Assembly: GCF_024580145.1 (NCBI RefSeq) | Contig: NZ_JANINI010000004.1 | Span: forward strand, 124,001 to 188,000 | DNA: 64,000 bases | Reading direction: 5' to 3' | Origin: Methyloversatilis sp. XJ19-49 | GTDB taxonomy: Bacteria; Pseudomonadota; Gammaproteobacteria; Burkholderiales; Rhodocyclaceae | Shown here: positions 25,536 to 34,091 of the stretch, in pieces | Numbering within the stretch: position 1 is the stretch's first letter | Layout of the letters: each line of letters opens with the position of its first letter | Made by a program: the position numbers and the translations under genes | The notes under the pieces: generated by a model | Told to the model about the DNA's origin: nothing | Database searches by the model: none | What the model saw: only the letters and a program-made list of their open reading frames with translations

Positions 25536-28500
25536 GGTTTTGCTCCTCGTCAGCCGTCAGCCGCATGCCCGCCTTGGCCAGAATGGCAAGCAACACATCC
25601 GTTTCCAGGCCTTCCTTTTGCAGTTGGGCAGCGATCTCGTCGGCCTTGGTTTCCACGGCCTGGCGATTTCGGTCGGTGATGTCGAAGGAGCGCGAGATCG
25701 TTCGGGCGTCTGTGCCAGCGCCAATGACCACTGCAAAGGCTTCGCTGTTGGGCTTGCGGCCCTTGACTGAGACGAACGCCTCGGTTTGCCTGAACCGCAA
25801 CGCTACCTTTGAGATCTCAAGCGTCGCAGCGTCGATGTCGCGATCCGTCCAGTCACGCGGCGGCTTGTTGGCGGCTAAGCTCAGGATGCCCTCGATGCTG
25901 ACCGTGCTGCCGTCATGCTTGGCCAGGCGGGTTGCGAATGAGTCTTGCCTTAGGTCGCCGGTGATGCCGGCAACGGCCTCAGCGCGAGCCCTCAGACGGT
26001 CAAGGCGAGCCGGCGGGGCGTCGAGGGCTGCGAGCATGGCCGAGTCCATGCTTCTGAGCATCGCTTCGTATGCCCCGGCCAATTCGGCGATGGGGCCACG
26101 CAGGGCTTCCACATAGGCGTCGCCATCGCTGGTGTCTAACAGAGCCACCAGGTCGACGAACAAGACCTTGTGGGGGTCGCTCGCTTTTAGCAAGGTGTCG
26201 CGGATGGCTCGGGCGCTGTCGCTGAGTTGATGTGTGCGCTGGGTCCACACCGGCAGGTTGAACGCCAGGCCGACCAAACTGCGGGCGGCCTCGAGCGGGT
26301 CGCGCGCATCGGCGGCATGTCCTAGCTCCGTCAGGATGTTGGCGATGCCACCTAAGATGCGCGCCTTCTCCTCATCGATGACCACCCAACGAAGCGAGAA
26401 GCGGCCAGCGTCTTGAAGGTATTCGTCGATATCGGCGTCATTAAGGCGTGGAATGAACATGCCATCCTTATAGACGGCCACATTGGATTGATGCGCCAGC
26501 AAGAACGCGACGAAGAGCACTGGCTGAATGCCCGCCTTCACCCCAAAGGGCGCGGCAGACCATCGCTCAAGGATGTCGGAGGCCCTTACGCGCGATGACG
26601 AGTCCACGAACATGTCGCGTGTCGCTTGCCAGATCGCGGCGAAACGGGCTTCGCCGTCTCTGTCAGGCTGCACAAAGCGCCAGTTCCCCTCGCTGACTTC
26701 CTGGTGGATTCCTGTGCTGTGTAGCAACGTCTCGTAGAGGCCGCGCTCAGCGGGGAAACCTTCAATGCCCAGGTGCTCGGTTCCCTCGTGGGAAAGCATG
26801 CGGTGTAGCAGGTCGCGGCGCGCCTTGACGCTGTTGCTCGACACGCTGTCGCGATTGACTAGCTCGCTCCACACAAGCGGAGCGCTTGAATAGAGCTCGT
26901 CGGCGAGGTTGGAGGCGATGGGGGAGAGGCGAGCGCCGGCTTCGATGGACTCGTTGCTTCCATCGAACCACTGAACGTTGGTAATTGCAGCTTGGAGCTG
27001 CTCTTCAAGGGTGGCGTTGACGGCGGCGAGGCGCGCATGGACTTCGCGCCTCGCGACAGCGTCACCTTGGAGCTCGTGGCGATCCTTGACGGTTTCGAGA
27101 GCCACCAGCTCGGCACCGAGCTCTTCGATACGGGCATGGTTACGCGGGATGCCGACCAGCACCGGCCAAGGACTCAGGCGCGAGCTCTCCTGCGCCCTAC
27201 GCTGCGCGACCTTGTGCCCAACGCCGCGACCAGGGAGGGCAAGGGCAAACAGGCCGAACTCGCCCTTGGCCGGAACGTATTTCTCGGCCAAGCGTTCTGC
27301 CTCGTCGAGCTTGCTCAGCGAGAGATTCATCCACCGCATGGTGCCTGTCGCGTGATAGTGCCGCTTTGCCACGACTGGGTGCAGGCCCATCAAGTGGGCG
27401 AGGTGGTTGTAGTCGACGTCTGGCGAGGCGGCCAAGGTTTTGGCGACGGCAGCGTCGATGTCGAAGTCGCTGCCCTCAAAGACCGACCAAGCGCCGATAT
27501 GCTTTTTGAAGAGAGCCACACGCATGCGCGAAAGTTCTTCAAGGCCCTTCTCAATTTCAGCGATGGGCTGCTTGTAGAAGATTGTTCCCAGGACTGCCGT
27601 GTCGGCGGCCAGGCCGGAGCCATTGCGGAACAAGTCAATTACCGCAATGTTCTTGATCAGCTCGACCAAGAACGGATTGCAGTTCTTAGCCTCGGTGCGC
27701 TCGACGGCTTCGACAGCTTGCGACCAACGATGGCCATCGGGAGAGGCGAGAATCGCGGGCTCAAGGTTCGAGCGTAGGTAGTCCCAATAATTGTCCGGCC
27801 GATACCAAGTGGCCGACTTGATGGGGGTCGCTTCGAGATAGGAGCGGAAGCCGTGCGGCTCCACCGATGCCAGAAAGCCGAATGTGCTGCGCTCGTTTTG
27901 GCCGAACTGCCGCTTGGAGATCGGGCCGAGTAGTGCAGCCATGGCCGGATGTAGCGGCCAGCAAGCTTCAAGCGCGTCGGCAAACTGGCCGCCAACGACG
28001 GGGCGGCGCAACCGGATGGAATCAGCGATGGCTGTGGAGACTTCTTTCACCCAAGTCGGGCGGCACCCTGCTTCGATGGCCTTACCTATCAACGCCACCA
28101 TTTCGTCGTTCGCGGCGACAAAGGGCAGGTCGATGTATCGGCCTTGAATCTTGGCCCACTCGTCACGGGTCTCGGTGCCCAGACGCGCTCCGTATTGGGC
28201 GAACGATTGGTGCAGTACGCCAACGATCACTAGCCTGCCATTGGCACGTGCTGCAGCTTCGGCAAGTTCTTGGAAGAAGAAGACATCGTCTCCGTATCCC
28301 AAGGCCGAAGCCTCTAGAAACTTACCCATCTCGTCAAGGATAACCAGTACGCCGTCTTGCGAGCGATCCTCGGCGGTTTGACACAGCTCATTGATCAAGC
28401 TGCTTGAGGATACTTTGCGGTTGTCGGTGCCCTTGCCCTTGGCTTTGCGCAGCGCGGTGTTCAGGTCGGCGACTACATTTCCGCGCCTGCCTACCACGGG

Positions 28501-28857
28501 TAACACAAGCCATCCGTCGCGGGTCGGGAATGCCTTTTCAAAGGCGGGCATCGCGCTGAGCTTGAGTACGTTTCGTGCGTGGGTCCGCAGCTTCTTGTCA
28601 GGATGCAACGCGCTCGCTAGAGCCACGGCAAGCGATGACTTCCCTCCGCCGAAAGGGCCGGTCCAAGTGAATGAACGTTGGTTGGTTTCCGTTAACTGCC
28701 GAGCCATGTTCTCCAAGATGGAGGTCGCGGTGGAGTGGCAGATGTAGCCTGCCAAGGCGTCGAGACGGCCCAAGTCCGCGTCCACGCGTATTGAGCGTTG
28801 GTAATGGCGTGCAATGTGGACGAAGTCTGAGAGAGATTGGCCTTTGTCGTCAGTCAT
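25528..28857 (-). CDS. sspC: SspC-like large P-loop ATPase
   Basis: The protein is 1109 residues long. Walker A is TGPFGGGKSSLAVALA (about residue 67-80) and Walker B is VLVILDEMGKFLE (about 175-187), followed by VIVGVLHQSFAQYG as a sensor-1-like strand. The rest is a long helical region without other recognised domains. Similar ATPases occur as BrxC/PglY in BREX, but no PglX, PglZ or BrxL accompanies this one. The DUF4007 and PAPS-reductase-like neighbours, each with an 8-bp overlap, point to SspC of the single-strand phosphorothioation machinery. The exact ATPase subfamily is uncertain. Confidence 0.65.
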   Translation of the reverse strand: MTDDKGQSLSDFVHIARHYQRSIRVDADLGRLDALAGYICHSTATSILENMARQLTETNQRSFTWTGPFGGGKSSLAVALASALHPDKKLRTHARNVLKLSAMPAFEKAFPTRDGWLVLPVVGRRGNVVADLNTALRKAKGKGTDNRKVSSSSLINELCQTAEDRSQDGVLVILDEMGKFLEASALGYGDDVFFFQELAEAAARANGRLVIVGVLHQSFAQYGARLGTETRDEWAKIQGRYIDLPFVAANDEMVALIGKAIEAGCRPTWVKEVSTAIADSIRLRRPVVGGQFADALEACWPLHPAMAALLGPISKRQFGQNERSTFGFLASVEPHGFRSYLEATPIKSATWYRPDNYWDYLRSNLEPAILASPDGHRWSQAVEAVERTEAKNCNPFLVELIKNIAVIDLFRNGSGLAADTAVLGTIFYKQPIAEIEKGLEELSRMRVALFKKHIGAWSVFEGSDFDIDAAVAKTLAASPDVDYNHLAHLMGLHPVVAKRHYHATGTMRWMNLSLSKLDEAERLAEKYVPAKGEFGLFALALPGRGVGHKVAQRRAQESSRLSPWPVLVGIPRNHARIEELGAELVALETVKDRHELQGDAVARREVHARLAAVNATLEEQLQAAITNVQWFDGSNESIEAGARLSPIASNLADELYSSAPLVWSELVNRDSVSSNSVKARRDLLHRMLSHEGTEHLGIEGFPAERGLYETLLHSTGIHQEVSEGNWRFVQPDRDGEARFAAIWQATRDMFVDSSSRVRASDILERWSAAPFGVKAGIQPVLFVAFLLAHQSNVAVYKDGMFIPRLNDADIDEYLQDAGRFSLRWVVIDEEKARILGGIANILTELGHAADARDPLEAARSLVGLAFNLPVWTQRTHQLSDSARAIRDTLLKASDPHKVLFVDLVALLDTSDGDAYVEALRGPIAELAGAYEAMLRSMDSAMLAALDAPPARLDRLRARAEAVAGITGDLRQDSFATRLAKHDGSTVSIEGILSLAANKPPRDWTDRDIDAATLEISKVALRFRQTEAFVSVKGRKPNSEAFAVVIGAGTDARTISRSFDITDRNRQAVETKADEIAAQLQKEGLETDVLLAILAKAGMRLTADEEQNHG

Positions 28858-29779
28858 ATGCTCTACGAATCATATTTAGACGCATTTCATTGGAGTCTCC
28901 TGCTTGCTTATGCACTTGGCGCAGACCCGCCGTGTCCGTCCATGCCAAAAAGCCACTTGTGAGATCGTTCAGCCCCATCAGCCGTTCAGCGATGGAATTT
29001 TCATCAAGTTTGAATACACGTCCCGGTGAGCCCTCGCCGTACGCAATGGTTTCAAATGCCATTGAGCTCATGCTGACTTCCGATCTCTCCCAGTAGTCCA
29101 ATAGTGCATAGGCGAAAAGGGCGTTGTGAAGAGTGGCCTTTGGGCCTCTTCGGAATGCGTATTGGCCTTTGTGTATTTCTTGGATCAAACCGAGCTCGCC
29201 CAGCAGCGGTTCAGCAAAGTCTTCCGGCGAGCCACCGGCAAAGCGCGGCGCGTAGCTGCGTAGGCACGTGTCCAAATCACGTGACAGGGTGGAAGCCGAC
29301 AGCCGTCGCTTTGGGTCGTGCTTGCGCGCGAAATTTTCCAAAGGTGATTCGAGCTCCTGTCGCGTAAAGGTTGGTGAGGTCACATGATTGAAAAGCCAAC
29401 TCCAGGTCGTGGCTCTGTTTCCCTTTCCTGCGAGCCACCAGTGCGCATGCCAAGCGGTTGTTGGGCTTTCGGCATACGGGTCCAAGCCCCCATCGCAAAG
29501 GACCTCGATAGCGACAGGAGATAGGTCGAAAAATCGAGAGTCACTAGAGTCACGTAAAACATCGCAGGCTAGTGCCCAGTGGCGGATAGAGCTGACCATG
29601 TTTTTGCCGACACCAAAAGCTGCGATAGCGCTCTCATCGGAGAACGCTGCTTTTGGAACGCGATAGCCCGCAACCGATTGATCAAAAACCTTTTTTAGCC
29701 ACATTTGCCGGAGAGGAAACGTCTCATGTCCGGAAAAGTGGTGTGCATTAGCTGTGTTCAAAGCCATCCTCATTTGCAT
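28850..29779 (-). CDS. sspB: SspB-like DUF4007 protein
   Basis: The protein has 309 residues if started at 29779; starts at 29767 and 29827 are also in frame and none has a clear ribosome site. The N-terminus holds the DUF4007 hallmark HHFSGHETFPLRQMWLKKV, followed by AAFGVGKNMVSSIRHWA, a helix-turn-helix-like segment. Later NHVTSPTFTRQELE and the WTDTAGLRQVHK end fit the family. In SspABCD systems the DUF4007 protein SspB is reported as the DNA nickase that opens one strand for sulfur insertion. It is the first gene of the minus-strand operon and its stop overlaps the next start by 8 bp. It appears intact. Confidence 0.75.
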   Translation of the reverse strand: MQMRMALNTANAHHFSGHETFPLRQMWLKKVFDQSVAGYRVPKAAFSDESAIAAFGVGKNMVSSIRHWALACDVLRDSSDSRFFDLSPVAIEVLCDGGLDPYAESPTTAWHAHWWLAGKGNRATTWSWLFNHVTSPTFTRQELESPLENFARKHDPKRRLSASTLSRDLDTCLRSYAPRFAGGSPEDFAEPLLGELGLIQEIHKGQYAFRRGPKATLHNALFAYALLDYWERSEVSMSSMAFETIAYGEGSPGRVFKLDENSIAERLMGLNDLTSGFLAWTDTAGLRQVHKQAGDSNEMRLNMIRRAYD

Positions 29780-30522
29780 TTTGTAGTGGCGTGAATGCAA
29801 GAACTGGTGGAAACCTCCAGTTCGCATCTTACTCCTGTGGAGGATGTGTCAGTCGCCTCAAGATTTTCTTACGCCATCGCCAATCCCGCGCCACCTTCAA
29901 TGCCAAATGAATCTAAAGATTAATGCGTTGTCCAGCCGGGTGATATCAGCACGCGTATGAACTTCAGGAAAAAGGGGTATTTTTACTGAAAATTTAAGCC
30001 TGTCTTATTAGATGCAAGCATGTGATAAAAAAGTACTTTCAAGAATATTCTGTTATGGAAGGGGTGGGGCTTTCACAAAAGTCGATGCGTGGCCGAGTGG
30101 GGCGGCGTGTTCGGTGATGCGGTGGTGGCCACCGCAATCCTCGATCGACTACGCCACCACAGCCATGTCATCACGATCCGCGGCGACAGCTACGGGCTCA
30201 GCGCAAACACCGAAACCCAAAACGATTGATCAACAACAGGGGTCAATTCCTGATGTCGTTTGACACGCCGCACATCGACGCGCTGTTCGATGGGGGTGGA
30301 TTTCGTTTTCTGCCAAGGGACACGTCAGCATCTCTGCGGAATTGCCGGAGTTAGCACATGTGCAACTTGGGATCTCTCAAGATTGGATGCTTCGAGACCT
30401 CCAGACGGCACACCTGCCTTACTTGTCGATACATCGAGCTCACGAGTTTCGCGGGTGACGCCGCCCAGTTTGGTTGATTGAAACTGGCTACGCCGTGGCT
30501 ACTCAGGCCCAGAAAACAAAAA
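29780..30522. other. Promoter region of the sspB-like operon and island-edge debris
   Basis: The right part of the island has no intact gene. It must contain the promoter of the minus-strand operon near 29780-29900, though no consensus pair was found. An IstB fragment lies at 30092-30229. The remainder up to the tRNA terminator holds short open frames without ribosome sites that I regard as remnants. Confidence 0.5.
30092..30229 (+). pseudogene. istB: C-terminal fragment of an IS21-family IstB ATPase
   Basis: The frame reads EWGGVFGDAVVATAILDRLR then HHSHVITIRGDSYGL and a stop, which is the characteristic C-terminus of IstB helper ATPases (FGDAV.A.AILDRLLHHS...I.GDSYRL). Only about 45 codons remain and there is no istA or upstream istB. 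It marks an old IS21-family insertion or recombination scar at the island edge. Confidence 0.8.
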
Positions 30523-30544
30523 GGCCAGTTCCGAAGAACTGGCC
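30511..30544 (-). terminator. Intrinsic terminator of the tRNA-Lys operon
   Basis: A perfect 9-bp stem (30523-30531 with 30536-30544, loop CGAA on the plus strand) is followed on the minus strand by a T-rich run (30511-30522). It lies 17 bp beyond the end of the tRNA-Lys(CUU) gene. Confidence 0.85.
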
Positions 30545-30561
30545 TAACTTACTGATTTTAC

Positions 30562-30637
30562 TGGTGGGTTGTGAGTGGCTCGAACACTCGACCTACGGAT
30601 TAAGAGTCCGCTGCTCTACCAACTGAGCTAACAACCC
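30562..30637 (-). tRNA. tRNA-Lys (anticodon CUU)
   Basis: This 76-nt cloverleaf with encoded CCA has acceptor stem GGGTTGT/ACAACCC, anticodon loop CTCTTAA and T loop TTCGAGC. Anticodon CTT decodes AAG. It is the second gene of a tandem pair. Its 3' end faces the accessory island, the usual arrangement for a tRNA used as an integration target. Confidence 0.95.
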
Positions 30638-30675
30638 GAAACTGGTTCGCAATACCTGTTTTTCGGCCCACCTGG

Positions 30676-30751
30676 TGGTGGGTCGGGCGAGACTCGAACT
30701 CGCGACCAACGGATTAAAAGTCCGCTGCTCTACCGACTGAGCTACCGACCC
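30676..30751 (-). tRNA. tRNA-Lys (anticodon UUU)
   Basis: This 76-nt cloverleaf with encoded CCA has acceptor stem GGGTCGG/CCGACCC and anticodon loop CTTTTAA, decoding AAA/AAG. It is the first gene of the tandem pair, 38 bp before the CUU gene, and is read from the promoter at 30772-30800. Confidence 0.95.
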
Positions 30752-30771
30752 TCGCCTTGCGAAGAGGGCGG

Positions 30772-30800
30772 ATTATAGGAAGCGGGTTTTGATGCGTCAA
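30772..30800 (-). promoter_or_regulatory. Sigma-70 promoter of the tRNA-Lys pair
   Basis: On the minus strand TTGACG (30795-30800) and TATAAT (30772-30777) are separated by exactly 17 bp, with a GC-rich discriminator (CCGCCC) just downstream, as expected for a stringently controlled stable-RNA promoter. Confidence 0.9.
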
Positions 30801-30837
30801 GGCTTTCCGGCATCGGCGGCGTGCAGGCGTGTGCCGG

Positions 30838-31953
30838 TTACTCGCGCATCAGCCACCACATCGAGGCCTTCATGGTCAGCGCCGAGCCGGCGATGATGGC
30901 CAGCAGCGCGATGGCGGAGCCGAGCGCCAGCGTCGATACGCCGGTGATGCCCTGGCCCACGCTGCAGCCGGAGGCCAGCACGCCGCCGATGGCCATCAGC
31001 GCCCCACCGATGCCGTGCCGCACCAGGTCGGCGCTGCTGCGGAACCACTCGATGCGGAATTTGCCGGCCACGATGGCGTACAGGAAGGCGCCGACGATGA
31101 CGCCGACCAGTGCCATGACGCCGAAGTTGAGCAGGGCGGTGTTGGTCGGGTCGAGCAGGTAGCGCGCGCTGTCGGCCATCGGGCCGACGAAGGTGTAGGA
31201 CTGCGCCTCGACGCGGCTGGGCAGCACGTCGGCGAATTCGGCCCACTCCTTCCATGCCGCGGCGCGCGGGCCGGCGGTGAGCCACCAGCCGGCCAGCACG
31301 GCCAGACCGAAGCCGATGCCGCCGGCGATGTTGTCCCGGTCACGCCGGAACTCGGCATTCGCGAAGGCCCAGACGGCGAGCGCGCCGGCGATCAGCCAGG
31401 CCAGCGCGCGGTTGAGCGTGGCGGCGTCGCCACCGACGGTGCCGGCGATGACCGAGCCGAGCGCCTGCGAGTCGATGCCGCGCGCCTCGAGCGACAGCGT
31501 CAAGCTGCCCATCCAGCCGAAGGCCAGCGCGTAGAACTCGGTGAAGATCATCAGGTAGGCGAACAGCGCACCGACCGCCAGCACGAACACCGACTTGAGA
31601 TTGCCGCCGCCGATGCGCACCAGTGTCTTGTTGCCGCAGCCGCTGGCCAGCGTCATGCCGACGCCGAACAGCAGGCCGCCGACCAGATAGCGCAGCCAGG
31701 CGAACTGCGCGCTGCGGTAGGGCGGATAGGTGGTGCTCAGGTCGATGATGCCGGCCGATTCCATGCCGACCAGGCCGGCCATCGCGGTGGCGATGGCGAG
31801 CATCCACGAGCGCATGCGGCCGAGATCGCCGATGTTGATCCAGTCGGACACCGCGCCCATGGTGCAGAAATTGGTGCGCGAGGTCAGCGCGCCGAGCGCG
31901 ATCGACAGCCCGAGCACGGCGGCCAGTGTTTCGGTGTGGATGTTGAGGTCCAT
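30838..31953 (-). CDS. YeeE/YedE-family sulfur-compound transporter
   Basis: This 371-residue integral membrane protein has about ten hydrophobic segments. It carries the conserved cysteine motifs of the YeeE/YedE (TsuA) family: SRTNFCTMGAVSD (about residue 25-37), ASGCGNKTL (about 105) and a second-half copy ASGCSVGQGITG (about 330). These cysteines are thought to relay thiosulfate or related sulfur species through the pore. It follows queC by 38 bp on the same strand and may be read from the Tol operon. No TusA/YeeD-type partner is adjacent. Length is normal for the long form of the family. Confidence 0.85.
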   Translation of the reverse strand: MDLNIHTETLAAVLGLSIALGALTSRTNFCTMGAVSDWINIGDLGRMRSWMLAIATAMAGLVGMESAGIIDLSTTYPPYRSAQFAWLRYLVGGLLFGVGMTLASGCGNKTLVRIGGGNLKSVFVLAVGALFAYLMIFTEFYALAFGWMGSLTLSLEARGIDSQALGSVIAGTVGGDAATLNRALAWLIAGALAVWAFANAEFRRDRDNIAGGIGFGLAVLAGWWLTAGPRAAAWKEWAEFADVLPSRVEAQSYTFVGPMADSARYLLDPTNTALLNFGVMALVGVIVGAFLYAIVAGKFRIEWFRSSADLVRHGIGGALMAIGGVLASGCSVGQGITGVSTLALGSAIALLAIIAGSALTMKASMWWLMRE

Positions 31954-31991
31954 CGTGTTCGGGTCCGGTTGTCGGCCCCTCGCACGGGGCG

Positions 31992-32681
31992 CTATCTGTA
32001 CGGCGTCGGGTCCGCGATGCCCGCGGCAGCGAAGCCTTCACGGCGCAGCCGGCACGAATCGCACACGCCGCAGGCGCGGCCCGCGTCGTCGGCCTGGTAG
32101 CACGACACGGTGAGACCGTAATCGACACCCAGATCTGCGCCAGCGCGGATGATACCCGCCTTGGTCAATGCAATCAGCGGTGCGTGCACGGTCAGTCGGG
32201 CGCCTTCCACCGCAGCCTTCGTGGCCAGATTGGCCATCGCTTCGAAGGCCTTGATGTATTCCGGCCTGCAGTCGGGGTAGCCGGAGTAGTCGACTGCGTT
32301 GACGCCGCAGTGAATGTCCTGCGCGCCGAGCACTTCGGCCCAGGCCAGCGCCAGTGACAGCATGATGGTGTTGCGCGCCGGCACATAGGTGACCGGGATG
32401 CCGGGCGCGACGCCGTCGACCGGCACGTCGATCGCGCTGTCGGTCAGCGCCGAACCGCCGAAGGCACGCAGGTCGAGCGTCAGCGTCCGGTGGCTGGCAG
32501 CACCCAGCGCCTTTGCCACGCGCGTGGCCGCCACCAGTTCCGCGCGGTGGCGCTGGCCGTAATCGACCGACAGGCAATGGCAGTCGTGCCCCTGTGCACG
32601 CGCCATCGCCAGCACGGTGGCCGAGTCGAGGCCGCCCGACAGCAGCACGACGGCCGGCCGCGAAGAAACCCCACTGCCCAT
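31992..32681 (-). CDS. queC: 7-cyano-7-deazaguanine synthase QueC
   Basis: This 229-residue enzyme converts 7-carboxy-7-deazaguanine to preQ0 for queuosine synthesis, using ATP and ammonia. The PP-loop [15 protein letters not shown] is at the N-terminus, followed by LSVDYGQRH, and the zinc site at the C-terminus is [17 protein letters not shown]. It begins 15 bp after cpoB, an arrangement common in betaproteobacteria where queC closes the tol-pal operon. It is a routine tRNA-modification gene and there are no dpd-type genes nearby to suggest DNA deazapurine modification. Confidence 0.95.
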   Translation of the reverse strand: MGSGVSSRPAVVLLSGGLDSATVLAMARAQGHDCHCLSVDYGQRHRAELVAATRVAKALGAASHRTLTLDLRAFGGSALTDSAIDVPVDGVAPGIPVTYVPARNTIMLSLALAWAEVLGAQDIHCGVNAVDYSGYPDCRPEYIKAFEAMANLATKAAVEGARLTVHAPLIALTKAGIIRAGADLGVDYGLTVSCYQADDAGRACGVCDSCRLRREGFAAAGIADPTPYR

Positions 32682-32696
32682 TGCGCGCGTCCCTTC

Positions 32697-33461
32697 CTAC
32701 TTCTTCTTCGGCGGCGGGGCCAGTTGCTTCAGGCGCTGACGCGCGACGTCGGCCGCCGGCGTGCTGCCGTATTCGGCCACCACGGTGTCCAGCGTCTTCT
32801 TCGCGCCCTTGGTGTCGCCCTGGACCTGCTGCGTGTTGGCCAGACCGAGCAGGGCCTCGGGTGCGCGCACGTCGGACGGCCACTGCGCGTGCACGGCCTG
32901 GTAAAGCTCGGCGGCACGCGGGTAATTCTTGGCCTGGAATCCCGAACTGGCGGCCCAGTAGTGCGCCGCAGGCTGGAAGCTGCTCTGCGGCCAGGTGGTG
33001 ATGAAGGCTTCGAACGCCGCTTGCGCGTCGGCAAACTTGCCACCCTTGAGCAGATTGAGCGCTGCTTCGTAGTCGCGCGCCTCAGCCGCCGGATCGGCGG
33101 CCGGTGCCGCCGCCGCCGCGGCTGCCGGAGCGGCTTCGAGCGCACGCAGGCGGTTGTCCAGATCGAGGTAGAAATCCTTCTGCCGTTTGGTGGCGGCTTC
33201 CAGTTCGTAGGTCAGCACCTCGTTCTGGCCGCGCAGCTTGGCGATTTCGGCGCGCAGGGCTTCGATCTGGTTGTTCAGGTCGAGCTGCACGCGCTGCGAT
33301 TGTTCCACCTGCGCATCGAGCTTGCCCAGCCGGGTAGTGGATTCAAGCTTGAGCGCTTCGATCCGCTGGCGCGCCACGTCGTCATCGAACAGCGCCCACG
33401 CCGGGGCGCTGCCGATGGACAACATGGCCAGCGCCGTCGCGATGCCGCGACGGGCCAACAT
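32697..33461 (-). CDS. cpoB: Cell-division coordinator CpoB (YbgF)
   Basis: This 254-residue periplasmic protein has a signal peptide (about residues 1-23, ending APAWA), a coiled-coil trimerisation segment (about 30-95, LGKLDAQVEQSQRVQLDLN) and C-terminal TPR repeats (from EAALNLLKGGKFADAQAAFE). CpoB links Tol-Pal constriction with peptidoglycan synthesis by PBP1B. The start codon overlaps the pal stop (TGATG), so translation is coupled. An Ala-rich linker separates coiled coil and TPRs. Confidence 0.93.
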   Translation of the reverse strand: MLARRGIATALAMLSIGSAPAWALFDDDVARQRIEALKLESTTRLGKLDAQVEQSQRVQLDLNNQIEALRAEIAKLRGQNEVLTYELEAATKRQKDFYLDLDNRLRALEAAPAAAAAAAPAADPAAEARDYEAALNLLKGGKFADAQAAFEAFITTWPQSSFQPAAHYWAASSGFQAKNYPRAAELYQAVHAQWPSDVRAPEALLGLANTQQVQGDTKGAKKTLDTVVAEYGSTPAADVARQRLKQLAPPPKKK

Positions 33462-34024
33462 CAGAACTCACCCGAATAGAGCATTTCCGAGCGGCGGTTC
33501 TCGGCGTAGGCGGCTTCGTCGCTGCCTTCCATGCGCGGCTTTTCTTCGCCCAGGCTGACCGACTCGATCTGCGCTTCCTGCACGCCCAGCAGCATCAGCG
33601 CGCGCTTGACCGCTTCGGCACGCTTCTGGCCGAGTGCCAGGTTGTATTCGCGCGAACCGCGTTCGTCGGTGTTGCCCTGGATCAGCATCTTCAGCTTCGG
33701 ATTGGCGACCAGCACCTTGGCGTGCGCCGAGACCAGGCTGGCGTAGCTGTCCTTGATGGCGTAGCTGTCGTAGTCGAAGTAGATGATGCGTTTGGACAGC
33801 GGGCTGTTCGGGTCCTTCAGCGACGCCATCAGCGCCTCTTCCGGCGTCATGGTCTTGCCGCTGACGGCGGGCGGGGCGACCGGCGTGCCGCTCGGGCTGG
33901 CGGGCGCAACCGGCGTCTTGCTTTCGGTCGGGGCGGCGGGTTGCTCCGGACCGGATGACGAGCAGCCGGCGAGCAGAGCAAGGGTCAGGGTGGCGATGGC
34001 GATCTTGCTGGCGGACGTTTGCAT
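33461..34024 (-). CDS. pal: Peptidoglycan-associated lipoprotein Pal
   Basis: This 187-residue lipoprotein starts at ATG 34024, chosen because it opens a lipoprotein signal with lipobox LLAGC. A Pro/Ala/Thr-rich linker follows, then an OmpA-like peptidoglycan-binding domain (IIYFDYDSYAIKDSY; NTDERGSREYNLALGQKRA). Pal tethers the outer membrane to the cell wall and moves to the septum with TolB. It sits between tolB (67-bp gap) and cpoB (overlap) in the classical order. Confidence 0.95.
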   Translation of the reverse strand: MQTSASKIAIATLTLALLAGCSSSGPEQPAAPTESKTPVAPASPSGTPVAPPAVSGKTMTPEEALMASLKDPNSPLSKRIIYFDYDSYAIKDSYASLVSAHAKVLVANPKLKMLIQGNTDERGSREYNLALGQKRAEAVKRALMLLGVQEAQIESVSLGEEKPRMEGSDEAAYAENRRSEMLYSGEF

Positions 34025-34091
34025 GGCGGAGGCCTTTCTTGTGGTCGGAACGAGGAGTGTGACGTGATTTCGAAGGTTGGTCTGTGCGGCG

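Noticed and set aside
25528-28857. BREX system (BrxC/PglY-like ATPase)
   Set aside because: The ATPase has a BrxC-like look, but no PglX methylase, PglZ, BrxL or BrxA/B is present. The DUF4007 and PP-loop partners fit sspBCD better.
10303-29779. Classical Dnd system (dndABCDE with dptFGH)
   Set aside because: No DndB, DndD or DndE-like gene is present. DUF4007 is characteristic of the Ssp-type modification set. The F/G/H-like genes are related in both systems, so the distinction rests on the modification genes.
31992-32681. 7-deazaguanine DNA modification (Dpd) because of queC
   Set aside because: queC is in its usual place at the end of the tol-pal operon and no dpd genes are nearby; this is tRNA queuosine synthesis.
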